Shown: piece by piece, positions 1-8,056 of the stretch
How positions within the stretch are numbered: the stretch's first letter is position 1
Layout of the letters: every line of letters begins with the position of its first letter
DNA from: Haloechinothrix sp033042135
GTDB taxonomy: Bacteria > Actinomycetota > Actinomycetes > Mycobacteriales > Pseudonocardiaceae
Assembly (NCBI RefSeq): GCF_033042135.1
Contig: NZ_WBXM01000013.1
Location: 1-64,000 of the forward strand
Length of the DNA: 64,000 bases
Reading direction: 5' to 3'
Position numbers and translations under genes: made by a program
The notes under the pieces: model-generated
The model's database searches: none
What the model saw: the letters and a program-made list of their open reading frames with translations, nothing else
Told to the model about the DNA's origin: nothing

Positions 1-121
1 GAGGTCTCCCACCCCCACCGAGGGGTTAAGGCCCCCACCAGACCAGTGGGTTGATAGGCCGGACGTGGAAGCGCAGCAATGCGTGCTCGAGCGGACCGGT
101 ACTAACAGGCCGAGGGCTTGC
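1..121 (+). rRNA. 23S ribosomal RNA, 3' end (partial)
   Basis: The first ~120 bases match the conserved 3' terminus of actinobacterial 23S rRNA, with the ...GACCGGTACTAACAGGCCGA... ending and the preceding GGGTTAAGGCCCCC helix. The 5' part lies outside the window. A 5S gene normally follows within 50-150 bp in actinobacteria, but the ~200 bp before the next gene contain no recognisable 5S sequence. The exact 3' end is an estimate. Confidence 0.93.
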
Positions 122-330
122 CCACACCAAACGACGCGACGTCCGCTGTGGAGTTCTCAAGTGATCCGCTCTCGCTTGCAGCTTTTGTCATGGTGCCAGT
201 AAGTACCCCCTGGTTAGTTGCCGTGGCGGCACACGGCCAGTTCGATCGGCTACCGTAGGGTACGCGCGGAATCGTGTGTCGCACGAGCCGGTAAGACTGC
301 TCCGGCTCCGGCTGCCGGGAGGTGAGGGCA

Positions 331-1542
331 ATGGATCCGCAGCCGTGTGTGCTGCTCAAGTACGGTGAGATCGCGCTCAAGGGGCGCAATCGAGGCTGGT
401 TCGAGAGCCACCTGCTGCGCAGCGTCGAACACGCGTTCTCCGGTAGCGGCGACGAGGTGCGTATCCGGTGGCGGCAAGGCGTCCTCGCGGTCTCCTGCCC
501 CGCGCTGTCCCCGGAGGAACTGGCCGAGCGCGCGCGCACGGTGATCGGCATTCGGGTCGTGCAGCCCGGGCTGCGGGTGAACAAGACCCCAGAGGCCGCT
601 GCCTCGGCGGCCGTCAGCTTGCTCCGGGAGCGATGCGAACGGCTCGGCCTGCAACGGCCCAGCTTCGCGATCCGCGCGCGGCGGCGGCACAAGCGCTTCC
701 CGATGAACTCCGACAAGCTGGCCTCCTTCGTGGGGGCACAGGTCTGCGCCGATCTCGACCTGCCGGTGAACCTCAACCACCCGAACGTCGAGGTCGAGGT
801 TGAGGTCGACCGGCACGAAGTGTTCGTCTCGGCCGACAAGCAGCGTGGCCAAGGCGGGCTTCCGGTAGGGTCCAGCGGGCACGTCGTCGTGTTGCTCTCC
901 GGGGGATACGACTCCCCCGTGGCCGCTTACCGCGCGATGCGTCGGGGGCTGCGCTGCGAGTTCGTTCACTTCACCGGCGCCCCGTACACCGGACCGTCGT
1001 CGACCTACAAGGCCTACGCGCTGGTGCGTGAGCTGTCCCGGTTCCAGCCCGAGGTCAGCCTGCACACCGTGCCGGTCGGTAATGCCCAGCGCGCGCTCGC
1101 GGTGAGCGGTGCGGGTGAGGCGCAGATCGTGGCGCAGCGCAGGTTGTTCGTGCGCGCTGCGGAGACGCTGGCGAAGCGGCTCGGCGCGGAGGCCCTGGTC
1201 ACCGGGGACAGCCTCGGGCAGGTCTCCAGCCAGACGCTGTCGAATATGGGCACGATCGATAACGCGTGCTCGCTGCCGATCCTGCGACCGCTCGTCGGTT
1301 GGGACAAGGAAGAGATCATGACCGAGGCCGGTCGTATCGGGACCGGCGAGATCTCGAAACTGCCCGACGAGGATTGCTGCACCCTCATCCTTCCCCCGAC
1401 CGTGGCGACACACACCACACCCGAGCAGCTCAGCAAGATCGAAGGTAGGGTCGCTCTCGACGAGCTCGTCGACAAGCTGCTCGCCGAGGTGCAGCTGCTC
1501 CGGCCTGGTCAGGCGGACCCGGTAGCATCCTGCGCACGGTGA
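331..1542 (+). CDS. thiI: tRNA 4-thiouridine synthetase ThiI (THUMP + PP-loop, no rhodanese domain)
   Basis: The product is about 403 aa and cytoplasmic. It opens with the ThiI signature KYGEIALKGRNR, followed by a THUMP RNA-binding region (about residues 60-165) and an adenylating PP-loop motif LLSGGYDSP (about residue 190). An EDCC motif near residue 350 corresponds to the catalytic-cysteine region of the family. ThiI adenylates U8 of tRNA and inserts sulphur to make s4U; in some species it also serves thiamine synthesis. Like Gram-positive ThiI it lacks the C-terminal rhodanese domain of the E. coli enzyme, so sulphur transfer must depend on a separate cysteine desulphurase. The ATG at 331 is preferred to a GTG at 322 because GGGAGGTGA precedes it at good spacing. 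A strong terminator follows. Confidence 0.9.
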   Translation: MDPQPCVLLKYGEIALKGRNRGWFESHLLRSVEHAFSGSGDEVRIRWRQGVLAVSCPALSPEELAERARTVIGIRVVQPGLRVNKTPEAAASAAVSLLRERCERLGLQRPSFAIRARRRHKRFPMNSDKLASFVGAQVCADLDLPVNLNHPNVEVEVEVDRHEVFVSADKQRGQGGLPVGSSGHVVVLLSGGYDSPVAAYRAMRRGLRCEFVHFTGAPYTGPSSTYKAYALVRELSRFQPEVSLHTVPVGNAQRALAVSGAGEAQIVAQRRLFVRAAETLAKRLGAEALVTGDSLGQVSSQTLSNMGTIDNACSLPILRPLVGWDKEEIMTEAGRIGTGEISKLPDEDCCTLILPPTVATHTTPEQLSKIEGRVALDELVDKLLAEVQLLRPGQADPVASCAR

Positions 1543-1557
1543 GTCACCCGCTCGACG

Positions 1558-1607
1558 TCATCGCGGTGGGGGCCGACTCCCCCAGGAGTCCGCCCCCACC
1601 GCGATGA
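1558..1607. terminator. Bidirectional hairpin terminator between thiI and the protease gene
   Basis: TCATCGCGGTGGGGGC at 1558-1573 pairs exactly with GCCCCCACCGCGATGA at 1592-1607. An inner GACTCC/GGAGTC pair extends the stem around a short loop. It sits between two convergent genes, so it can end transcription from both sides. There is no U tract, which is usual for actinomycetes. Confidence 0.8.
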
Positions 1608-1628
1608 TCGGGTGAGCGGGGAAACGCG

Positions 1629-2603
1629 TCAGCAGCTGCCGAGTGAGCGCCAGTACTGGCTGTTGCCCGGCTCCTGGTCCCATTGCCACCAGGTCGATTC
1701 CCAGTGCGTGCCGTCGTGCTGCACCTCGTCACCGGGGGCGTAGAAGGTCGATGCCGACCACTCGTCGATGCCGTCGCAGGTGCCGGGGCCGTTGTCGTGC
1801 TCGCCGCCACCGGTGACCTCGTCGATCCATGGTTCGTAGGCACCGACGTGCGCGTAGATCGCCGCGTCGTTGTCCTGGCAGGGATGGAGGCCCTGGCCCG
1901 CTCGGCTGGTGGCGCCGGTCAGCTTCCACTCGCCGCTCTCGCGCACGATCGACGGACCGCCGGAGTCGCCGTAGCAGGCGCTCGTGTTCGGGCTGTGGTC
2001 GCCGAGGCAGAGCTCGGTGGCCGGGTCGAAGTTGTTGGTGCAGACGTCGGTGACCTCGACGTCGAGCTGCTGGAGCTCGTCGACCCCGCCGTCGCGCTCG
2101 CCGGTGGTGCTGCCCCAGCCGAGCAGCCGGGTCGGGGTGCCTTGCTCATCGCCCCCGGAGGCGATCTCGATCGGTTCGTGGGACACCGGCTCGGCGAGCT
2201 CGAGCAGCGCGAAGTCGTTGGACAGCGTGTTCGGGTTCCACTCCGGGTGGAGGTGCTCATCGGCCACTTGGGCGACGGATCCGCCGGAGGTGCGGTCGGT
2301 GGTCCCGACCCGTACCTGGGTGACGTTAATGCCGTCCACGCAGTGCGCCGCTGTGGTGACCCACCGTTCGTCGATCAACGAACCGCCGCAGATGTGCTGG
2401 CCGTTGCTGCGCTGCAGCGAGACCATGAACGAGTAGGTCTGGTCGGCCGGTTCACCGCCGACGATGTACGGCCGGGGTTCCCCGGCGGCGTCGGAGTCAG
2501 TGCCAGCGCTGGAGCCGGCCGCCGCGGTAGCGGGACCGGCGAGCGCGAGCGCGGCAAGCGCGATGACGCTCGTCGCCGCGCGGGCGAAGATACGCGTTCC
2601 CAT
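1629..2603 (-). CDS. Secreted trypsin-like serine protease (S1) with C-terminal carbohydrate-binding-type module
   Basis: The protein is about 324 aa. A signal peptide is visible: a basic N-terminus (MGTRIFAR), a hydrophobic run and a probable cleavage after AGPATAAA. The mature enzyme has the S1 catalytic triad: TAAHC (His), NDFALLEL (Asp) and CYGDSGGPS (Ser). It begins near IVGGEPA, the usual activation site of chymotrypsin-fold proteases. The last ~50 residues (WSASTFYAPGDEVQHDG..W..) resemble the aromatic ChiC/CBM5/12 fold that binds chitin or cellulose. The ATG at 2603 is chosen over upstream starts because AGGAGG lies 9 nt before it and the signal peptide begins there. It is likely exported for extracellular proteolysis on polysaccharide surfaces. 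The natural substrate is unknown. Confidence 0.88.
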   Translation of the reverse strand: MGTRIFARAATSVIALAALALAGPATAAAGSSAGTDSDAAGEPRPYIVGGEPADQTYSFMVSLQRSNGQHICGGSLIDERWVTTAAHCVDGINVTQVRVGTTDRTSGGSVAQVADEHLHPEWNPNTLSNDFALLELAEPVSHEPIEIASGGDEQGTPTRLLGWGSTTGERDGGVDELQQLDVEVTDVCTNNFDPATELCLGDHSPNTSACYGDSGGPSIVRESGEWKLTGATSRAGQGLHPCQDNDAAIYAHVGAYEPWIDEVTGGGEHDNGPGTCDGIDEWSASTFYAPGDEVQHDGTHWESTWWQWDQEPGNSQYWRSLGSC

Positions 2604-2859
2604 CCTGTCGGTGCCTCCTGATTCATCGGTTCGGGTGCGGAATCCCGATGGAGGCACTATGCGTGATGAGGACGGACAAAAATCATGCCAACAGGGCATG
2701 CCATTGAGGCATGGCCGCGAAGACGATCACATGTGGTCGCCGAGGATGCGACCCTTGTCCCTCTTACGGGTGAGTGTCGTGCTGTGTGTGCTGGACACAT
2801 GTCGGCGACCGACTTCCGTTGGCTGTGCCGGGAACCGATCCGTGGCTACGCTCTGGTGA

Positions 2860-3816
2860 ATGGAGCTGGAGACCCGTCACCTGCGCGTGGTGTGTGCCGT
2901 CGCCGAGCACAGCAGTCTGACGAGAGCAGCGGCCGCATTGGGGATGTCACAGCCCAACCTCACCCGGCAGCTACAGCGGCTCGAACGGGCCCTCGGCGGC
3001 GAGCTGTTCGTCCGGCACGAACGCGGTACCACCCCCACCGAGTTCGGCTCGTACGTGCTGGCGCGCGCCCGTGCCGTGCTTCCGGTGCTCGACGAGCTGG
3101 CCATGGCGGCGATGTACCACTCCGGCGGCAGCGCGCGGCCGGACCGGGTCCGCTACGGTGCCAGCCACGGTCCGCTCGGCTCGCGCATGCTGCCACCGCT
3201 GCGCACGTTGCTGCCCTCGGTCGAGATCACGCTGCTCACCGAGTACTCGAACGCGCTGCTCTGCGACCTCGTCGCGGGCGGCTTCCTCGAACTCGCCGCG
3301 CTGCTGGAGTTCCCTGGCTACGAGGTGCCGAACAAGCCGGAGCTGCACCGCGCGGTCGCTGGCACGGCACCGATGTGCGTGCTGCTGACCGAGGACCATC
3401 CGCTGGCGGCACGATCCGAGATCAACTTAGTGGACCTCGCGGGTGAGGACTGGGTGATCGTATCCAGGGACGACAACCGGTTCCGCGAGTACCTCACGGT
3501 GGCCTGCCGGGAACACGGCTTCGCTCCTACGGTGCGCTACGAGGCCGATCCCACCGACGCGCGGGACCTCATCAGGGGAGGCATCGCGATCGGGCTCGGG
3601 CAGTCCACCTTCCGTGCCAGTACCGGCATCGCGGCGCGCCCGCTGGCCGGCGACCCTTTCTGGGAGAAGAACGTGCTCGTCTGGCACCGTGCGGGCCCGC
3701 TGGCCGAGCTCGGTGACCGGTTGCTCGCCGCGGCCAGGGAGGTTCTCCATGAGGCCACCGAGCAGAGCCCGGCGTCCGTGGCGCGTTACGACCGGGACCG
3801 CGCGCCGCACGTGTAG
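2860..3816 (+). CDS. LysR-family transcriptional regulator
   Basis: A 318-aa protein of normal LysR length. The N-terminal winged helix-turn-helix is clear (SLTRAAAALGMSQPNLTRQL, about residues 18-37), followed by a periplasmic-binding-protein-like effector domain to the end. It ends 4 bp before the convergent GMC oxidoreductase gene. LysR proteins often control a neighbouring divergent gene, which here would be the protease across the 256-bp region 2604-2859, but no effector can be deduced. The start at 2860 gives the standard MELETRHLRVVCAVAEH opening. Confidence 0.9.
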   Translation: MELETRHLRVVCAVAEHSSLTRAAAALGMSQPNLTRQLQRLERALGGELFVRHERGTTPTEFGSYVLARARAVLPVLDELAMAAMYHSGGSARPDRVRYGASHGPLGSRMLPPLRTLLPSVEITLLTEYSNALLCDLVAGGFLELAALLEFPGYEVPNKPELHRAVAGTAPMCVLLTEDHPLAARSEINLVDLAGEDWVIVSRDDNRFREYLTVACREHGFAPTVRYEADPTDARDLIRGGIAIGLGQSTFRASTGIAARPLAGDPFWEKNVLVWHRAGPLAELGDRLLAAAREVLHEATEQSPASVARYDRDRAPHV

Positions 3817-3820
3817 GCGC

Positions 3821-5659
3821 TCACCCCGCCTCGGCCGCGTTCTCGGCGATGGCCAGCGCCATCGCCATGATGGTGATCTGCGGGTTCACCGTGGGGCAGC
3901 TCGGTAGCACCGAGGCGTCGGCGACGTAGGCGCCCGATACGCCGCGCAACCGTCCGCGCTCGTCCACCGGACTGGTCTCCGGGTCGGCCCCCATGCGCAC
4001 CGTGCCGGTCGGGTGGAACGCGGCCAGGTGCAACTCGCGTTTCGGCGTGCAGTCGACGATCGCGTCGAGCTGCCGTTGCGTCCGCGCTCGTGGGTAACGC
4101 GGTAGGCCGGTGAGTACCTCGGTGGCCCCGGCCGCGAACAGCACCTCGCCCATGGCGCGTAGCGCGGTACGGAGCTTGCCGTGGTCGGCCTCGCCGAGCC
4201 GGTACCAGGGCAGCGCGCGCTTCCGGCCGAGCACGCCCCCATCGGATTCGTCGGCGATCATCGCGCCGAGCGTCGCCAGGTGCGCCGAGGCCTCGATCTC
4301 CGCTCGCAGCTCGCTGCCGGTGCCGGGCAGCACGAACGTGCCCATGCCCGGGGGTGCGGCCGTGGCCTCGAGCAGCACACCGTCGGCGTGCCACTGCTCG
4401 ATACCGACGCTCTGCAGCACCCCCTGCCAAGACTCGACCGGCTCGGTGAACCGGCCAGCCAGGCTGGTGGCCGGATGTAGCGTCAGGTTGCGGCCCAGCA
4501 TCGGGTGGCCGCCGAGTCCGGACCGGCGCAGCAGCGGTGGTGTCTCAGTAGCCCCCGCGGCGACGATCACCAGGGGGCTCAGGATCTCCACGCGACTCCC
4601 GTCCGCCCGGTGTGCCGCGATTCCCGCCGCGCGGTCCCGCTCGACGAGCAGCCGGTCCACCCGTAGTTCGGAGACGATGCGCGCTCCCGAGGCGCAGGCC
4701 TGCGGCAGCGCGTTCAGGTGCACCCCGTTCTTCGCGTTGCGGGGGCAGCCAACGGCGCACTGGCAGCAGCCACCGCATCCCGGCGCGTTGCGCCGCAGCG
4801 GTGCGGCCTGCCAGCCGAGCCGTTCCGCACCGCGTAACGCCAGCATGCCGTTGCGGCCGAGCACGTCTACCGGCTGCCGCGCTACGCCGAGGGTGCGCTC
4901 CACCTCGGGTACGAGCTCGTCGAAGCGGTCCACCAGCGGCACACCGTCCCGGCGGCGCCAGCGGTCAAGCACCTCGGCGGGTGGTCGGTAGCAGGTTCCC
5001 GAGTTCACCAGCGTGGTGCCGCCGACACCCTTGCCGATCGGGAGCATCACCGGGGGCACGCCCGCCGCCACCGTGGCGCCGCCGTCCCGGTAGAGTCGGC
5101 TGAACCGCTCGGCGGGCGGTCGTGCCCGGAAATCCGCCACCCCGTAGCGGCGGCCTTCCTCGACGATCACCACGGTCATGCCTGCCAGCGCGAGCTGGCG
5201 GGCGGCCATCGCTCCGGCCGCGCCGGAACCGATCACCACGGCGTCCGCGGTGGCGCGTGCGGGCCAGTCGGTCGCGGGGACGCAGTCGAGCTCGGGATCG
5301 GGTCGGGCAAGGCCGGTCTCGCCCGGCGCCGCCGCGCTCCCCGAGGCGAGCAGCAGCGGCATCTTGAGCGCCTCCACCAGGGTGGCAGGCAAGGGGTGGG
5401 CGGTGAGCCGGTCGCAAAGGGCGTCGCGTGCGGGGGCGTCGAGGTCCGCGAGCCTGCGCCGGGTCAGCAGTAGCGCGGCGCTGTCCAGCAGCCCCGCACC
5501 GGCCCGCAGGCCTGCCCTTGCCAGCGGGGGGACTCCCGCGCACAGTGCGTCCACCCTGGCCGCGGTGGCTGCCGCGTCGTCCGCGCTGTCCACCCCGAGC
5601 AGCGCGGACACGGCTCCGGTGAGCGCGCGGGACGGGGAGCGCGGGACGGTGTCAGTCAC
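3821..5659 (-). CDS. GMC-family FAD-dependent oxidoreductase (long-chain alcohol oxidase-like)
   Basis: The product is 612 aa. After ~130 N-terminal residues without clear homology comes the FAD-binding Rossmann motif VIGSGAAGAMAARQLA, then GKGVGGTTLVNSG. A cysteine-rich stretch (CGGCCQCAVGCPRNAKNG) typical of the cholesterol oxidase/long-chain alcohol oxidase branch follows, and a C-terminal PTVNPQITIMA segment closes the GMC fold. The family oxidises alcohol groups using FAD; the substrate here cannot be read from sequence. The GTG start overlaps the upstream gene by 8 bp, so translation is probably coupled. It is the last gene of the GntR operon, which suggests inducible catabolism. Confidence 0.85.
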   Translation of the reverse strand: MTDTVPRSPSRALTGAVSALLGVDSADDAAATAARVDALCAGVPPLARAGLRAGAGLLDSAALLLTRRRLADLDAPARDALCDRLTAHPLPATLVEALKMPLLLASGSAAAPGETGLARPDPELDCVPATDWPARATADAVVIGSGAAGAMAARQLALAGMTVVIVEEGRRYGVADFRARPPAERFSRLYRDGGATVAAGVPPVMLPIGKGVGGTTLVNSGTCYRPPAEVLDRWRRRDGVPLVDRFDELVPEVERTLGVARQPVDVLGRNGMLALRGAERLGWQAAPLRRNAPGCGGCCQCAVGCPRNAKNGVHLNALPQACASGARIVSELRVDRLLVERDRAAGIAAHRADGSRVEILSPLVIVAAGATETPPLLRRSGLGGHPMLGRNLTLHPATSLAGRFTEPVESWQGVLQSVGIEQWHADGVLLEATAAPPGMGTFVLPGTGSELRAEIEASAHLATLGAMIADESDGGVLGRKRALPWYRLGEADHGKLRTALRAMGEVLFAAGATEVLTGLPRYPRARTQRQLDAIVDCTPKRELHLAAFHPTGTVRMGADPETSPVDERGRLRGVSGAYVADASVLPSCPTVNPQITIMAMALAIAENAAEAG

Positions 5660-7079
5660 GGGTACCGACCTCGGCGTGGGCAGTGCCGTTCAGCTCCCAT
5701 TCCCGCACGACCTTCCACCAGCGGCCGTTCCGGCGCTGTAGCACGATCCGGGCGTCGGCCCGCTCGGAGTTGCGGCACACCGCGGGGCTGTCGTCGGGAT
5801 CGCAGTAGTCGACGTCCACCGTGGCCTCGGGGGGCTGGGTGACCTCGATGTGGAGCCAATAGTCGCCGACGCGTCCCCACACCCGCCAGCTGGGCAACCC
5901 GATCCGGGCGTGCAGTCGCAGCGCGGCCAGCAGCGGGTCCCGGCAGGGCCAGTCGATGCCGCCGACGCGCAGCCGCACGAACGGAAGCGGCGGGAGGTGG
6001 CGCAGGCCGGGTCGGGTGGACACGGCGGCCACGACCTCGGCGACGTCGCCGTCGCCGAGGTCGGCGTGAAGCCATGCCCACCGCTGCGCGTTGCCGTGCC
6101 CGTAGATGTGCGCGGTGGCACCCGGCGCGCCGTCGAGGTGCAGCGTGCGGTCGGCGTAGCGGAGCGTGCCCGACAGCCGCGCCGCTGGCTGCGGCACCAC
6201 CTGCGCCCCTGGTAGCAGCTTGGTGCGCCACGCCCACCGGGGGAAAGTGAAGAGCGTGGGGCCCGCGGACTCGACCCGCAGATCCCAGCCGAGCTGCCCT
6301 GCGGCGCCGGTCAGCCGGTCGGGTGTCGCGGTGGCGCCATCGCTGTCCACAATGGTTCCGTTGCTGGGGTCTCGCCAGCCTTCGGGGCCGAACCGGCCGA
6401 GCTGGGGTGTGCTGTCTGGCGGGAACGCGGCGGCCCAGCCGTGCAGCCGTGCGGGTGCGCCGTCATCCGGCGCGACGAGCTCGTGGTGGAGCCAGAAACC
6501 CGTCCCGGTCTCCTGGTCGGTGAGCGTGGTGTACCAGACCTCGAGTCTGCCGCGCTCGCCGTTCCATCGTGGTCGTAGGTCGGTCTCGCCGGTGCCGGTC
6601 GTCGCGCCGTCCGTTCCCTGCTGCGCGCGCCTGATACGCACGCTGCGCAGCATGGGCAGCAGGTGACGGGTGAGCGAGAAGCGCAGCAACACCTCGGCGA
6701 CCACCGTCCCCGAGCTGTCGGTCACTGTGGCGGGTAGCGTCGTCATCGACCGCAGCGGCCGTGCGTAGCTCACCGACTTCCAGCCGTCCAGGTGTAACGG
6801 GCTCCCGTCGTCGGCGGTGAAGTCGAGCTGGTAGCGGATGCGGCGCCGGACCAAAGGTGCGATGTGGATGGTTCCTTCGGCTTCGGCCCCTTGCGCGATA
6901 CCGGGGAGTGTCACTTGCCCGGACAGCGCCGCGTGCACATCGCTTCCTGGGTGCAGTAGCCCGGGAACCTCGACGTCGAGGTCCACATGGCACGGTAGCC
7001 GGACGGGGCTGTCCGCGAGGGTGCCCTCGCCCGCCATGACCTCGCTGAAGCGGGTGTGCCACCGGTGGTCGGTACTCAT
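5652..7079 (-). CDS. Conserved protein of unknown function in GntR-GMC operon (beta-rich, lipocalin/CrtC-like by appearance)
   Basis: A 475-aa protein without a recognisable enzyme motif. It is rich in alternating hydrophobic/polar strands and Trp, and carries segments such as IYGHGNAQRWAWLHADL, which by eye resemble the tandem beta-barrel fold of hydroxyneurosporene synthase/tocopherol-cyclase-like proteins. That resemblance is an impression, not a demonstrated homology. No signal peptide or membrane segment is seen. Its ATG overlaps the GntR stop by 4 bp (ATGA) and its stop overlaps the GMC start by 8 bp, so the three genes form one operon. A role in binding or converting the same lipid or terpenoid substrate as the GMC enzyme is an inference. 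Confidence 0.6.
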   Translation of the reverse strand: MSTDHRWHTRFSEVMAGEGTLADSPVRLPCHVDLDVEVPGLLHPGSDVHAALSGQVTLPGIAQGAEAEGTIHIAPLVRRRIRYQLDFTADDGSPLHLDGWKSVSYARPLRSMTTLPATVTDSSGTVVAEVLLRFSLTRHLLPMLRSVRIRRAQQGTDGATTGTGETDLRPRWNGERGRLEVWYTTLTDQETGTGFWLHHELVAPDDGAPARLHGWAAAFPPDSTPQLGRFGPEGWRDPSNGTIVDSDGATATPDRLTGAAGQLGWDLRVESAGPTLFTFPRWAWRTKLLPGAQVVPQPAARLSGTLRYADRTLHLDGAPGATAHIYGHGNAQRWAWLHADLGDGDVAEVVAAVSTRPGLRHLPPLPFVRLRVGGIDWPCRDPLLAALRLHARIGLPSWRVWGRVGDYWLHIEVTQPPEATVDVDYCDPDDSPAVCRNSERADARIVLQRRNGRWWKVVREWELNGTAHAEVGTRD

Positions 7080-7804
7080 TCATCGCCTCCTGCCGAGCTC
7101 ATGCTCTCGATCATCAAGCGGCCGGTCTGGTCGAGATAGGCCACGGCGGCCTCGTGCACCTCCGAGCTCGGTGCGCCCTCGACCACCGCCCGGGTCAGCG
7201 GTTCTAGGCGTTCGGCCGCGGCGACCGGATCGGTGAAGGGGCCGCGTAGCACCTGCCGTTGCCGTAGGTAAGTGTCCAGCACGACGTTGATCAGCAGCGG
7301 GTACACCCGGTTGCCCGTGGCCACCGCCAGCTCGCGGTGCCACTCGCACTCGACGAGCTGGGCCTCGTCCGCGCTACCGGCGTCACGGAGATCGCCGGTC
7401 AGGGTGTCGAGCCGTGCTCGCTGCCCCGCGGTGGCGTGCCGTGCGGCCCGCACCGCGATCACCGCACCGATCTCGGTGCGGACCTCGAAGATGGACTGGA
7501 TCCAGCCGGGTGCTCCTGCCGCGACCAGCATGGGAAGCAGCCCGATACCGCCGTGCCGCTCGTAGTCGCGCACCCGGGTGCCGACCCCGTGCTTGGTCTC
7601 CAACAGGCCCGCCTGCGCCAGCCGTACCAACGCGTGTTTGAGCGACGTTCGCGTGACCCCGTACTGCTCGGCGAGCTCCCGCGCGGGCGGCAGGTACTCG
7701 CCGGGGGCGTAGCTGCCCCCGAGGATCTCGGAGCGCAGGCTCCGTTCGACGACGTCGACCAGCGTCTCGCGCGTTACCGTCTTGTCAGTCAGTGGGTGAG
7801 CCAC
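7076..7804 (-). CDS. GntR-family transcriptional regulator (FCD type)
   Basis: The 242-aa product has an N-terminal winged helix (about residues 15-80, with LPPARELAEQYGVTRTSLKHAL) and a C-terminal all-helical effector domain of the FCD/FadR type. It is the first gene of an operon with the unknown protein and the GMC oxidoreductase. FCD regulators usually repress catabolic genes and release DNA on binding a carboxylic acid metabolite. The start is read as GTG at 7804; an inverted repeat spans this start and is a good candidate for autorepression. Confidence 0.87.
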   Translation of the reverse strand: MAHPLTDKTVTRETLVDVVERSLRSEILGGSYAPGEYLPPARELAEQYGVTRTSLKHALVRLAQAGLLETKHGVGTRVRDYERHGGIGLLPMLVAAGAPGWIQSIFEVRTEIGAVIAVRAARHATAGQRARLDTLTGDLRDAGSADEAQLVECEWHRELAVATGNRVYPLLINVVLDTYLRQRQVLRGPFTDPVAAAERLEPLTRAVVEGAPSSEVHEAAVAYLDQTGRLMIESMSSAGGDE

Positions 7805-7808
7805 TGAC
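7788..7808. promoter_or_regulatory. Inverted repeat over the GntR start, probable autoregulatory operator
   Basis: GTCAGTGG, five bases, then CCACTGAC form a perfect 8-bp dyad that straddles the GTG start of the GntR gene. A second small dyad, GTGAG/CTCAC, overlaps at 7796-7812. Placement across the translation start of a regulator gene is typical for self-repression, but binding is inferred. Confidence 0.45.
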
Positions 7809-7970
7809 TCACCATAACACCATGGCTGGAGCGCGTGTAGTGCCGAATCGCCGCCATCGCCGCTACCGCGCGCCGGGTGATCGCGATGGTGATCGGCTCC
7901 AGGGGAGGCCGCGATGCCCGCGGTGTCGGGCGGTGCCGAGTGCCCTCATCAGGGGCTGGGGGCACTCGCG

Positions 7971-7990
7971 AACGGGACTTCCTGCCCTCG
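7971..7990. promoter_or_regulatory. DosR-like box upstream of PEP synthase gene
   Basis: The core GGGACTTCCTGCCCT fits the GGGACTWWAGTCCC-type DevR/DosR operator. It is centred about 75 bp upstream of the ATG at 8057, a suitable distance for activation. Confidence 0.6.
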
Positions 7991-8056
7991 CGCGGGTGAA
8001 TCGACTGGCGCACGCTGGCGGTGCGCCCGCTCCCGATCGCGCCTGGAGGGATCACC

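Noticed and set aside
200..260. A stretch (AGTTGCCGTGGCGGCACACG) that vaguely resembles the start of a 5S rRNA
   Set aside because: It lacks the conserved middle and 3' parts of 5S RNA and would be far too short; too weak to call a remnant.
102..1413. Two long minus-strand open frames opposite thiI
   Set aside because: They are shadows of a high-GC gene; the plus strand has clear ThiI motifs.
2745..2764. Weak DosR-like sequence (minus strand GAGGGACAAGGGTCGC) in the protease-LysR gap
   Set aside because: Only about 10 of 14 core positions match, and neither neighbour is a hypoxia-type gene; expected by chance in GC-rich DNA.
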